Below are positions 16,982 through 25,192 of a stretch of 39,040 bases of DNA, piece after piece. This DNA comes from JBCAXA01 sp038749025 (GTDB lineage Bacteria; Pseudomonadota; Gammaproteobacteria; Steroidobacterales; Woeseiaceae). The notes under the pieces are model-generated. The model had not been told where the DNA came from. It worked only from the letters and a program-made list of their open reading frames with translations, and did no database searches. The position numbers were made by a program, and so were the translations under genes. Positions within the stretch are counted from its first letter, which is position 1. The number at the start of each line of letters is the position of its first letter. Where the stretch lies: the NCBI GenBank assembly GCA_038749025.1, contig JBCDIL010000033.1, positions 1-39,040 of the forward strand, given 5' to 3'.

Positions 16982-19747
16982 TCACGCTGCCTGCGGCGGA
17001 ACGTACTCGGTAAGATCGATGCCCTCGACGGCGGCGATATACTCCTCGAAGCTTGGTGTTCTGCCAAGAATCGATGACAGGACAACGACCGGGGTTGATG
17101 CGAGTAGGGACTCGCCTTTTTTCTCGTTGGAGTCCTCGACAACACGGCCTTGGAAGAGGCGCGTCGACGTTGCCATAACCGTGTCGCCCTTCTCGGCCTT
17201 TTCTTGGTTGCCCATGCACAGGTTGCAGCCGGGTCGTTCGAGATACATCGTGTTCTCGTATTTTGTTCGTGCGGCGTTTTTCGGTGAGCCGTCGTCAAAC
17301 TCGAACCCCGAGTATTTTTGTAGGACCGCCCAGTCGCCTTCCGCTCGGAGCTCATCGACGATGTTGTAGGTCGGTGGCGCTACGACGAGCGGCGCCTTGA
17401 ATTCGACCTTGCCGTGTTGCTGCTCCAGGTTCTGCAGGATCTGGGCAAGAATTTTCATGTCGCCTTTGTGCACCATGCACGAGCCGACAAAGCCAAGGTC
17501 AACTTTCTTGGTGCCGCCGTAGTAGGAGATCGGCCGAATCGTATCGTGCGTGTAGCGTTTCGAGACGTCGTCGTTGTTGACATCCGGGTCGGCGATCATC
17601 GGTTCAACAATCTGATCGAGGTCAACAGTGAATTCCGCTGCGTACTTGGCATTCGCATCGGGCGACAAGGCCGGACGCTCGCCAGAGCGAATCTCGGCGA
17701 TACGTTGGTCTGCTTTCGCAACAAGTCCGGTAAGGACGCCTTTGGCATTATCCATACCCTTGTCGATCATGATGCCGATTCGTTTTTTAGCGATTTCCAG
17801 CGATTCGATCAGCGTGCTGTCGTCGGAGATGCAGATCGACGCTTTCGCTTTCATCTCGGCAGTCCAATCGGTGAACGTGAACGCTTGGTCGGCGAGTAGG
17901 GTCCCGATGTGTACTTCTATGATGCGACCTTGGAAAACGTTGTCACCGAACTCTTTCAGCATTTGGGCCTGCGTCGCGTGCACAACGTCGCGAAAATCCA
18001 TGTACGGCTTCAGCGTGCCTTTGAACATGACCTTCACCGATTCTGGAATCGGCATCGTCGCTTCGCCGGTCGCGAGAGCCAGCGCGACTGTGCCTGAGTC
18101 GGCGCCGAACGCGACACCCTTCGACATCCGAGTGTGTGAGTCGCCACCGATAATAACGTCCCAGTCGTCGACGGTGATGTCGTTCAGTACCTTGTGAATA
18201 ACGTCGGTCATCGCGTGGTACTGATCGTTCGGATCGCGTGCGGTAATCAACCCGAATTCGTTCATGAATTTCATTAGTTTCGGAATGTTGCGCTGCGCTT
18301 TGCGGTCCCAAACCGACGCGGTGTGACAGCCCGACTGATACGCGCCGTCCAGCGTCGGTGAAATGACCGTCGCCGCCATCATTTCGAGCTCTTGCGATGT
18401 CATCAAACCCGTCGTGTCCTGGGAGCCGACGATGTTTACTTTGACACGGACATCCGAACCGGCGTGCAACACGGTACCGGGCGACACGCCAACGGCGTTC
18501 TTATTGAAAATCTTCTCGACGGCCGTCAAGCCTTGACCTTCGTGCGAAATCTCTCTTGCAGTGGCGTAGACCTTTGGCATCGCGACGCCCAGGGCATTGG
18601 CGGCGAGACTCTGTAGTTTCTTACCGAAGACGACAGCGTACGAGCCACCCGCCTTGATGAACTCGAGTTTCTGCGGGGTTAGTGCCGACGAAATATCGCA
18701 GAGCTCTTCGCTACCGTCTTCGTTGTAGAGTTTTTTGTCACGCAAATTGATGGTTAGAACCGTGCCGGTATCAACCGAGAAGACCTGTTCGAGTTCCGGC
18801 TCGTTGTCGGCGTCCATAATTGGATTGCCTGCGTCGTCGAGCTTCTTGACCCAGTTATTAAGATCAAGACCGATACCGCCGGTTACACCGACCGTTGTCA
18901 AAAATATGGGCGAAATACCATTCGTACCCGCAACAATCGGCGCGATGTTAATAAACGGTATGTACGAGCTTGCTGGAACACCGGTCCACAACGCCACGTT
19001 GTTAACGCCGGACATGCGTGACGAGCCAACCCCCATCGTTCCCTTCTCGGCCACGAGCATGACGCGCTTGTCAGGGTGCTCATCCTTTAGCGCTTGAATA
19101 TCGGCTTGTGCGCCAGGGTCCATCAGGCTCTTGCCGTGCAGTTCTCTGTCCGAGCGCGAATGGGCTTCTTTACCGGGCGACAGCAGGTCGGTCGAGACAT
19201 CGCCCGTCGCTGCGACGTAGGTAACGACCTTAACTACCTCGTCGGGCTCGGGCAGTTCAGTGAAGAATTCGGCTTTGGCGTAGCTTTCAAGAATCGCCGT
19301 CGCCATCGCGTTGCCACTCGTGTGCGCTGCGACAAGGCGGTCGGTGTCCGCTTCGTATAAGAAAACCTGCTGTTTCAGGACCTCGGCGGCATCCCGAGCA
19401 GTAGTGGCGTCATCGCCCAGCGCGAGATCGAGCAGCACAGCAACCGATGGGCCACCCTGCATGTGTGAGAGTAATTCGAGCGCAAACGCCGGTGATATTT
19501 CATCGACCGTTACTTCTTTGACGATGATCGCCTTCAGGAAGGCAGATTTCACGCGGGCCGCGTCGGTCGTGCCAGGTAGGGTGTTGTAAATCAGGAAGTT
19601 GAGCGACGCATCGCGGTGCTCATGGGTGGGGTCTTTGATCTGCTCGATGAGCTCGGCGACGAGTTCAGCCTCGTCAATCGGCTTCGGATGTAAGCCTTGT
19701 TGCTTCCGGTGTTCAATATCTTCCAAGTAGTTAGCAAAAGCGCCCAT
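16982..19747 (-). CDS. acnB: Aconitate hydratase B (also 2-methylisocitrate dehydratase)
   Basis: AcnB interconverts citrate and isocitrate in the TCA cycle, using a [4Fe-4S] cluster, and also acts on 2-methylisocitrate. The N-terminal HEAT-like domain (about 1-155) is the AcnB hallmark and is followed by the swivel and catalytic domains. The substrate loop GGDSHTRMSKGVAFGADSG is present. The cluster ligands are C757 in GSCM, and C841 and C844 in CNLCMGNQ. At 921 residues it is longer than E. coli AcnB (865). One visible difference is an 84-residue spacing between the first two ligand Cys, against 59 in E. coli. GGGGCGAG precedes the ATG. It is a core metabolism gene with no evident functional link to its neighbours. 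Confidence 0.97.
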   Translation of the reverse strand: MGAFANYLEDIEHRKQQGLHPKPIDEAELVAELIEQIKDPTHEHRDASLNFLIYNTLPGTTDAARVKSAFLKAIIVKEVTVDEISPAFALELLSHMQGGPSVAVLLDLALGDDATTARDAAEVLKQQVFLYEADTDRLVAAHTSGNAMATAILESYAKAEFFTELPEPDEVVKVVTYVAATGDVSTDLLSPGKEAHSRSDRELHGKSLMDPGAQADIQALKDEHPDKRVMLVAEKGTMGVGSSRMSGVNNVALWTGVPASSYIPFINIAPIVAGTNGISPIFLTTVGVTGGIGLDLNNWVKKLDDAGNPIMDADNEPELEQVFSVDTGTVLTINLRDKKLYNEDGSEELCDISSALTPQKLEFIKAGGSYAVVFGKKLQSLAANALGVAMPKVYATAREISHEGQGLTAVEKIFNKNAVGVSPGTVLHAGSDVRVKVNIVGSQDTTGLMTSQELEMMAATVISPTLDGAYQSGCHTASVWDRKAQRNIPKLMKFMNEFGLITARDPNDQYHAMTDVIHKVLNDITVDDWDVIIGGDSHTRMSKGVAFGADSGTVALALATGEATMPIPESVKVMFKGTLKPYMDFRDVVHATQAQMLKEFGDNVFQGRIIEVHIGTLLADQAFTFTDWTAEMKAKASICISDDSTLIESLEIAKKRIGIMIDKGMDNAKGVLTGLVAKADQRIAEIRSGERPALSPDANAKYAAEFTVDLDQIVEPMIADPDVNNDDVSKRYTHDTIRPISYYGGTKKVDLGFVGSCMVHKGDMKILAQILQNLEQQHGKVEFKAPLVVAPPTYNIVDELRAEGDWAVLQKYSGFEFDDGSPKNAARTKYENTMYLERPGCNLCMGNQEKAEKGDTVMATSTRLFQGRVVEDSNEKKGESLLASTPVVVLSSILGRTPSFEEYIAAVEGIDLTEYVPPQAA

Positions 19748-19831
19748 GCTCGCCCCAACTGAGTTATGGTGAATGAAGCACGCCCGCAGGCGCGGCTACG
19801 CTGGACGTCACCCAGCGCTGCTTAGCCGCCC

Positions 19832-19837
19832 ATTATA
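19832..19837 (-). promoter_or_regulatory. Possible acnB promoter -10 element
   Basis: On the minus strand a perfect TATAAT lies about 85 bases upstream of the acnB ATG, in the 141-base gap after the LysR-type gene. No good -35 hexamer was found at the usual spacing, so this is tentative. Confidence 0.35.
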
Positions 19838-19888
19838 ACCGTTACGCGCCATAGGCGAGCACGAGACGCCCATTCGGGGTCGATCTTG

Positions 19889-21094
19889 TTATTCGGCGTG
19901 CTGGGCGAGTTGCCGAATAATTGCGCCGAACTGCGCCTGTACCCTAGTCGGCTCAAAATCGGCGCGTGTTGTTACGCCGATGTTACGCCGTGAGTTTGGA
20001 ATTGACTCGAGCAGCACGGCCAAGGCACCGTCCGCGATGTCTTCGCGAACCTGCAGGGGCGATAGCATGGCGGCCCGATCGCTTGAGCGCAGCAAGCGAC
20101 GTGTCGATACCAGCGAGCCACATTCGATTGTACGGGTCGGTGTCACTACGCCATTGGCTTGGAAGTAGGCATCGAATATCAGCCGTGAGGGCGCCAACGG
20201 TCGGGGAACCACCCATTCGAGTTCCGCTAGCGCGGCTGGCGATGGCGTGCCGTGGTTTAGTAACGGATGACCGGGTCGGACAACAATGGCGAGCGGTTGC
20301 TCAAACAACCGTTCCTGCACGACATCGCCGATCGGCAGCGGATCACGCAGTGCACCGATCAGCCAGTCAATGTGGCCGTACCGTAAGGCGTGCAATAGCT
20401 CGATGTACGGTCCGTCCTGAATCCTGACACGCGCGTCGGGAAAGCGCTGCAGTAATCGATCCACCGCGACCGGCAAAAATTCGGATCGAACCAACGGCAA
20501 TGCGCCTATGGCAACGCGACTGGTAGCAAGGCCACGCAGCTCGTGGACGGACTCGAAGCCTTGCCGTACCTCGGCGAACACTAACTCGGCGAACCTCGCG
20601 AGCACGCGTGCGGCTTCGGTCGTTTCGATCCCACGCGCAGCACGCACGAACAAATCGATTCCAACGATCGCCTCAAGATCTTTGGCGGCACGGTGAACGG
20701 TCGGCTGCGCGAGGCCCAGCTTGCGGGCACCCAGGCTGTAACCGCCGGTTTCCGACACAGCGATGAGTGAGCGCAACTGACTGGCTGTAACATGGCGATG
20801 CAGCGGCGCACAGGCAAGCGCCGTCCGTGCGCGGGTTCGAATCTCCCGTTCGGCGCTCTGCAGTAGCGAGATTGCTCGGCGTGCGCGAGACACGAGGACC
20901 TGACCGGCCTCGGTCTCGGTAACGCCGAAACCGGCGCGCTCGAACAAATGCGTACCGGCAATTTCTTCGAGTTTTCGTAGCGCTTGCGTCAGTGCGGATT
21001 GCGACATGAACACACGGGCCGCAGCCGTGCTGATACGCCCCGTCGTCGCAATATCGTCCAGCGCAAAGAAGTGTCGCAGGTTAATGTCGGGCAT
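19889..21094 (-). CDS. LysR-type regulator with two tandem winged-helix domains
   Basis: The product is a LysR-type transcriptional regulator, probably controlling the divergent protocatechuate 4,5-cleavage operon. At 401 residues it is about 100 longer than the family norm because the DNA-binding domain is present twice. The first covers residues 7-64 (helix pair AARVFMSQSALTQALRKLEE, wing LFERAGFGVTETEAG). The second covers residues 106-163 (GARKLGLAQPTVHRAAKDLE, wing LFVRAARGIETTEAA). The two are joined by an Arg-rich linker helix. A single periplasmic-binding-protein-like effector domain follows from about residue 190. Both HTH copies retain the LysR pattern, so neither looks decayed. The effector is likely a pathway intermediate, by analogy with LigR and similar regulators, but this is inferred. 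Confidence 0.9.
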   Translation of the reverse strand: MPDINLRHFFALDDIATTGRISTAAARVFMSQSALTQALRKLEEIAGTHLFERAGFGVTETEAGQVLVSRARRAISLLQSAEREIRTRARTALACAPLHRHVTASQLRSLIAVSETGGYSLGARKLGLAQPTVHRAAKDLEAIVGIDLFVRAARGIETTEAARVLARFAELVFAEVRQGFESVHELRGLATSRVAIGALPLVRSEFLPVAVDRLLQRFPDARVRIQDGPYIELLHALRYGHIDWLIGALRDPLPIGDVVQERLFEQPLAIVVRPGHPLLNHGTPSPAALAELEWVVPRPLAPSRLIFDAYFQANGVVTPTRTIECGSLVSTRRLLRSSDRAAMLSPLQVREDIADGALAVLLESIPNSRRNIGVTTRADFEPTRVQAQFGAIIRQLAQHAE

Positions 21095-21225
21095 GGACCA
21101 TGCTCACCAAGTCAGTCTTGCTACAGTGAGAACTTATACCAGAATTCCAGAAATACGCTGACAAACACATTGTCACTAGCAATAATCAGTATTGGCGCTC
21201 TATAAAGTGAAATAGCAAAATCACC
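21095..21225. promoter_or_regulatory. Divergent regulatory region between LysR gene and lig operon
   Basis: This 131-base AT-richer stretch must hold both promoters. A TATAAA at 21201-21206 could serve the plus-strand operon, which would then have a short leader. A direct repeat CCAGAA-TT-CCAGAA (21139-21152), centred on a GAATTC, and T-N11-A-type spacings are candidate LysR contact sites. No good ribosome binding site precedes the ATG at 21226. Confidence 0.45.
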
Positions 21226-21915
21226 ATGTCTATTGTCGTCACGAACACCGACCGAAGCGCCTTACCGCTAGCCGCCGATTTCGCACGAATGGGCGTCGCC
21301 ACCGTCCATGAGGCCCAAGGTCGAAATGGTCTGTTGGACCCTGCGTTGCGGCCCATTTACCGCCCGGCAAGTGTTGCCGGAACCGCCGTTACCTGTGAGG
21401 TGGCACCGGGCGACAACTGGATGATTCACGTCGCTGTGGAACAGTGCCAGCCCGGTGATTTGCTCGTCGTTACTCCCACCAGTGCGAGCCCAGTGGGCTA
21501 TTTCGGCGATCTGTTGGCGACGTCGTTACAAGCGCGCGGTGTGGTCGGACTCGTGATCGATGCCGGGGTACGCGATATCGCAACGCTAACTGAGATGCAG
21601 TTTCCGGTCTGGTCGAGCACCGTTTCCGCGCAAGGAACGGTTAAGGAGACGATTGCCAACGTGAATACGACGATCGTTTGCGCCGGACAATCGATTCAGC
21701 CTGGCGATCTCATCGTTGCTGATGACGATGGCGTGGTCGTCACTGCGAAAAACCAAGTAGCGGCTGTCCTGGAGAAAGCCCAGCAGCGCGTTGCAAACGA
21801 AGAGAGTAAACGCACCCGCTTTGCAGCCGGAGAGCTTGGACTTGACGTTTACGGGATGCGCGAGCGGCTTGCCGCCAAAGGCTTGCGCTACGTTGACGAA
21901 GAGCCGCACGACTAA
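21226..21915 (+). CDS. ligK: 4-carboxy-4-hydroxy-2-oxoadipate aldolase
   Basis: This is the last enzyme of protocatechuate 4,5-cleavage (and of gallate degradation, where it is named galC). It splits 4-carboxy-4-hydroxy-2-oxoadipate into pyruvate and oxaloacetate using a divalent metal. The 229-residue product has the RraA-like class II aldolase fold. ATVHEAQGRNG lies near the start, APGDNWMIHVAV and GDLLVV in the middle, and the metal/substrate motif DAGVRDI (Arg and Asp) near residues 110-116. ADDDGVVV follows, and the tail ends near GLRYVDEEP. It is the first gene of the operon, 3 bases before the tautomerase gene. The assignment is firm because the next six genes include ligI, ligA, ligB and ligC. 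Confidence 0.94.
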   Translation: MSIVVTNTDRSALPLAADFARMGVATVHEAQGRNGLLDPALRPIYRPASVAGTAVTCEVAPGDNWMIHVAVEQCQPGDLLVVTPTSASPVGYFGDLLATSLQARGVVGLVIDAGVRDIATLTEMQFPVWSSTVSAQGTVKETIANVNTTIVCAGQSIQPGDLIVADDDGVVVTAKNQVAAVLEKAQQRVANEESKRTRFAAGELGLDVYGMRERLAAKGLRYVDEEPHD

Positions 21916-21918
21916 GAC

Positions 21919-23004
21919 ATGCAGCAGTCCGCTCCCGTCGTTGTTATGCGCGGAGGTACATCCAAGGGATTGTACTTTCTTCGCGATCATCTACCGGCGG
22001 ATAAGCGCGAACGCGATCGGTTCTTACTCGGCGCAATGGGGTCACCGGATCCTCGGCAGATTGACGGTATGGGCGGTGCCCACCCGCTAACCAGCAAAGT
22101 CGCCGTTATCGAGCGGTCGAGCGATGCGGCGGCGGAAATCGACTACCTTTTTTTGCAAGTTGTGGTCGACAAAGCGGTCGTAGCCGACGGCCAGAACTGC
22201 GGCAATATCCTGGCCGGTGTTGCGCCTTTCGCCATTGAGCAGGGTTTGGTCGCCGCGACAGATCCAGAGACCCTAGTTCGAGTGCGCATGCTGAATTCGG
22301 GCGGTATCGCCGTCTTGCAAGTGACAACGCCTGGCGGCCAGGTGACCTACGAGGGCGCGGCGTCTATTGATGGTGTCCCCGGCACTGCAGCACCGGTATT
22401 GATCGACTTCGCCGACGTTGCCGGTTCCAACTGTGGCGAGTTGCTTCCGACTGGGCGAGCAGTCGAACAAGTCGATAGTGTGGCGGTCACCTGCATCGAC
22501 AACGGCATGCCAGTCGTGTTGATTCGCGCCAGTGATCTTGGCAAGACCGGCTATGAGTCACCGGCCGAGCTTGAAGCCGACACCGACTTTAAAGCGGCTG
22601 TCGAGTCAATTCGCTTAGCCGTCGGACCGCGTATGCGACTCGGCGATGTCACTGACAAAACGGTTCCGAAAATGAGTCTTATTGCGCCACCACAGTCCGG
22701 CGGTGCGATCACAACACGGACACTGATTCCACACCGCGTCCACCAGTCAATCGGCGTTCTCGGTGCGGCTAGCGTCGCCGCGGCATGCCGAATCCCGGGA
22801 ACAGTCGCCGCCGATGTCGCGCAAGTCGTTGCCGATAGCGGCTTACTTCAAATCGAGCACCCAACGGGTGAACTCAGCGTCGACATTGACGTCGACCTCG
22901 ATGCCGAACCGATTACCGTTCGGCGCTCAGCGCTGTTACGAACTACCCGCAAATTGCTAGAGGGCACCGTGTTCGCCACTGTCGACGGCCGTGGCAGCCC
23001 ATGA
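21919..23004 (+). CDS. galD: 4-oxalomesaconate tautomerase, PrpF family
   Basis: The product belongs to the PrpF family of diaminopimelate-epimerase-fold isomerases. In this operon it should convert keto/enol or double-bond isomers of 4-oxalomesaconate (GalD in gallate degradation, LigU in Sphingobium). The start VVVMRGGTSKGLYF is the family signature, with GSPDPRQIDGMGGAHPLTSKVAVI next. QNCGNILAGVAPFAIEQG carries the active-site Cys region. A VAVTCIDNGMPVVLIRASDLG segment in the second lobe mirrors the first. The 361-residue length is normal. It lies 3 bases after ligK and overlaps the next gene by ATGA, so the genes are translationally coupled. The name ligU would fit equally well. Confidence 0.92.
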   Translation: MQQSAPVVVMRGGTSKGLYFLRDHLPADKRERDRFLLGAMGSPDPRQIDGMGGAHPLTSKVAVIERSSDAAAEIDYLFLQVVVDKAVVADGQNCGNILAGVAPFAIEQGLVAATDPETLVRVRMLNSGGIAVLQVTTPGGQVTYEGAASIDGVPGTAAPVLIDFADVAGSNCGELLPTGRAVEQVDSVAVTCIDNGMPVVLIRASDLGKTGYESPAELEADTDFKAAVESIRLAVGPRMRLGDVTDKTVPKMSLIAPPQSGGAITTRTLIPHRVHQSIGVLGAASVAAACRIPGTVAADVAQVVADSGLLQIEHPTGELSVDIDVDLDAEPITVRRSALLRTTRKLLEGTVFATVDGRGSP

Positions 23005-23903
23005 GCGCCGTTCAGCGTATTGGTCTGCTCGGCTTTGGTGAAGTTGGCCAGATGGTCTGCGCCCAACTGCTGCAACGGAGCGTTTCGTTGACGGCGTTCG
23101 ATACCCAATTCTGCGAGCCGAGTAGTGTCCCGAGCATCGCGGTTCGCGGTCAGAACCGCATCGTCGAATGCGCTATGGCCAACGCCGCTGTTGCCGAGTG
23201 CGAACTCGTCATATCGGCGGTGACCGCCGAGCAGTGCGTAGCGGCGGCCGAGTCCTGTATAGCCCAGATGCCAACGAACGCGTGGTATCTCGATCTCAAC
23301 TCGGTAGCGCCAGCCACCAAACAGCGCGCGGCTGACATCATTACCGGCGCTGGTGGCCGCTATGTTGAGGCGGCTGTTATGGCACCGATTCACCCGTTAG
23401 GTTTGGCGGCGCCGACGTTATTGGGTGGGCCACATGCAGAGGCGTTTATCGGTGTCGCTGAGCCGCTCGGCCTGACCGGTGTCCGTGTCAGGTCCAGTGA
23501 GTACGGCGCCGCTTCCGCCGCGAAAATGTGCCGCAGTGTCTGCATAAAGGGCTTGGAAGCATTGGTTACCGAGTCGTTACTCGCAGCACACCATTACGGC
23601 GTCACCGACGACGTGGTTGCGTCGTTGCACGGCTTGATGCCAGGTGTTGACTGGGCGGCACATGCGCAGTACCTCGTGTCCCGATCGGTGCAGCACGGCG
23701 TTCGCCGCGCCGAAGAAATGCGCGAAGTCGCCGCCACACTGCGAGCGGCGAGTGTGGCGCCATTGATGACAGAGGCCACCGTGGCGCGCCAGCAGTGGGC
23801 GGGCGCGCAGACCGATGCGTTGCTCGAATCATCGTTAGCCGCGATGCTTGATCGGCTCCGAGCGGGTCAACACCCACGAACCGCATCGAGGAGCGATCAA
23901 TGA
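23001..23903 (+). CDS. NAD(P)-dependent oxidoreductase, DUF1932 type
   Basis: The product resembles 6-phosphogluconate/beta-hydroxyacid dehydrogenases. The Rossmann motif GLLGFGEVGQ lies at residues 8-17, the second-domain core YGAASAAKMCRSVCIKGLEAL follows with the usual catalytic Lys position (AAK), and the C-terminal helical part is of the DUF1932 kind. It overlaps galD and ligI by ATGA at both ends, so it is firmly embedded in the operon. Its reaction is not established. The operon lacks an obvious 4-oxalomesaconate hydratase (LigJ or GalB), and this gene takes that place in the order, but a dehydrogenase fold makes direct hydration unlikely. It might reduce a keto intermediate or serve a branch. 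No mutation in key motifs is visible. Confidence 0.85.
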   Translation: MSAVQRIGLLGFGEVGQMVCAQLLQRSVSLTAFDTQFCEPSSVPSIAVRGQNRIVECAMANAAVAECELVISAVTAEQCVAAAESCIAQMPTNAWYLDLNSVAPATKQRAADIITGAGGRYVEAAVMAPIHPLGLAAPTLLGGPHAEAFIGVAEPLGLTGVRVRSSEYGAASAAKMCRSVCIKGLEALVTESLLAAHHYGVTDDVVASLHGLMPGVDWAAHAQYLVSRSVQHGVRRAEEMREVAATLRAASVAPLMTEATVARQQWAGAQTDALLESSLAAMLDRLRAGQHPRTASRSDQ

Positions 23904-24805
23904 GTGGTGAAGTATTTACGATGGATCCAGGCTGGCTACCCTTCCATCCCGATCCAACGGTTCCAGCCTTCACGTTGCCGCCGGGCGCCGTTGACGCGCA
24001 TTGCCACGTATTTGGTCCAGGCGCGCAGTTTCCTTACGCGCCGGAACGCAAATACACACCGTGCGATGCGTCGAAAGACCAATTGTTTGCGTTGCGAGAT
24101 CACCTTGGTGTAACGCGCAACGTGATTGTGCAAGCGACCTGTCATGGCACCGACAACCGAGCGCTTACTGACGCGATTGCGCATTCCAACGGGCTCGCGC
24201 GCGGCGTTGCGTCTGTTCGTGCTGATATCAGTGATAGTGAGTTAGAGAGCCTAAACGCCGCGGGTGTAAGAGGCGTGCGGTTTAGTTTTGTGAAACGCTT
24301 GGTCGATAAAGATCCGCGACCGGCGCTGCGTAGTATCGGCGAGCGGATTCGCGAGCTCGGCTGGCATTTGGTCGTTTATTTTGAGGCGGTCGATCTTCCA
24401 GACATCTACGACTTTCTTGCCGACTTACCGGGAACCGTTGTGTTTGATCATATGGGCCGACCCGATGTCGGCGCTGCTGCCAACGGGCCGCCGTTTGACC
24501 GTTTCGTTCAGTTGCTGGCCGATAACGACGCGTTCTGGTGCAAGGTCAGTTGTCCCGATCGACTGTCGGTCAGTGGGCCACCTGGCTATGCCGACGTCGT
24601 TCCGTTCGCTCGGCGAATGATCGAGACGTTTCCCGATCGGGTCTTGTGGGGAACCGATTGGCCCCACCCGAACATGAAGTCGCACATGCCCGATGACGGC
24701 AAGCTCGTCGACTACGTCGCCGAAATTGCGACAACCGAAGAACAGCAGAAAAAATTGTTAGTGGACAACCCGATGCGGCTCTACTGGCCGGAGGAGAATG
24801 CCTGA
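23900..24805 (+). CDS. ligI: 2-pyrone-4,6-dicarboxylate lactonase
   Basis: LigI hydrolyses 2-pyrone-4,6-dicarboxylate to 4-oxalomesaconate. It is an amidohydrolase-fold enzyme that works without a metal. The 301-residue product carries VDAHCHVFGP (H34, H36), followed by FPYAPERKYTPCDA and RNVIVQATCHGTDN. RGVRFSFVKRLVD contributes substrate-binding Arg residues. VFDHMGRPD follows, and the active-site Asp is in LWGTDWPHPN. The tail DNPMRLYWP is typical. It overlaps the preceding gene by ATGA and the ligA start by one base (TGATG), with GGAGGAG as the ligA ribosome binding site lying inside this gene. Cytoplasmic location is expected, as there is no signal peptide. Confidence 0.96.
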   Translation: MSGEVFTMDPGWLPFHPDPTVPAFTLPPGAVDAHCHVFGPGAQFPYAPERKYTPCDASKDQLFALRDHLGVTRNVIVQATCHGTDNRALTDAIAHSNGLARGVASVRADISDSELESLNAAGVRGVRFSFVKRLVDKDPRPALRSIGERIRELGWHLVVYFEAVDLPDIYDFLADLPGTVVFDHMGRPDVGAAANGPPFDRFVQLLADNDAFWCKVSCPDRLSVSGPPGYADVVPFARRMIETFPDRVLWGTDWPHPNMKSHMPDDGKLVDYVAEIATTEEQQKKLLVDNPMRLYWPEENA

Positions 24806-25191
24806 TGGCGCTAGATAAACCCTACAAAGACATTCCGGGCACCACTGTGTTTGATTCTACGCAGGCGCGTGCTGGTTATCACGTCAATCAATTCTTTCAT
24901 TCGCTCCTGCGTCCGGAAAATCGCGAACGGTTTCTCGCTGACGAGAAGGCCTACCTCGATGAGTTTCCCGTGTCCGAGGAGCAAAAGAAGGCGGTGCTAG
25001 CCCGCGACTACAACCGGATTATCGAGCTTGGTGGAAATGTCTACTTTTTCGGGAAGCTGTTTTTCACCGATGAGTGGTCGTTCGAGGTGGGCGCAGCATC
25101 GATGACCGGGATGGAACCAAAGGAGTATCGCGCGATGATGGTCGCGGGCGGTCGCAAAATTGACGGTAATCGCTACAGAGAGGAATCTTGA
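24805..25191 (+). CDS. ligA: Protocatechuate 4,5-dioxygenase alpha subunit
   Basis: LigA is the small subunit that caps the active site of the extradiol ring-cleavage dioxygenase LigAB. The 128-residue product is slightly shorter than Sphingobium LigA (139). It carries the family segments GTTVFDSTQARAGYHVNQF, RPENRERFLADEKAYLDEF, VLARDYNRIIELGGNVYF and ASMTGMEPKEYRAMMVAGGR. The ATG at 24805 is preceded by GGAGGAG and overlaps the ligI stop. The ligB ATG begins one base after the stop, which fits stoichiometric expression of the two subunits. Confidence 0.96.
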   Translation: MALDKPYKDIPGTTVFDSTQARAGYHVNQFFHSLLRPENRERFLADEKAYLDEFPVSEEQKKAVLARDYNRIIELGGNVYFFGKLFFTDEWSFEVGAASMTGMEPKEYRAMMVAGGRKIDGNRYREES

Positions 25192-25192
25192 T

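Noticed and set aside
17628..18197. 189-codon open frame antisense within acnB
   Set aside because: Ser/Met-rich translation of the reverse strand of a conserved gene.
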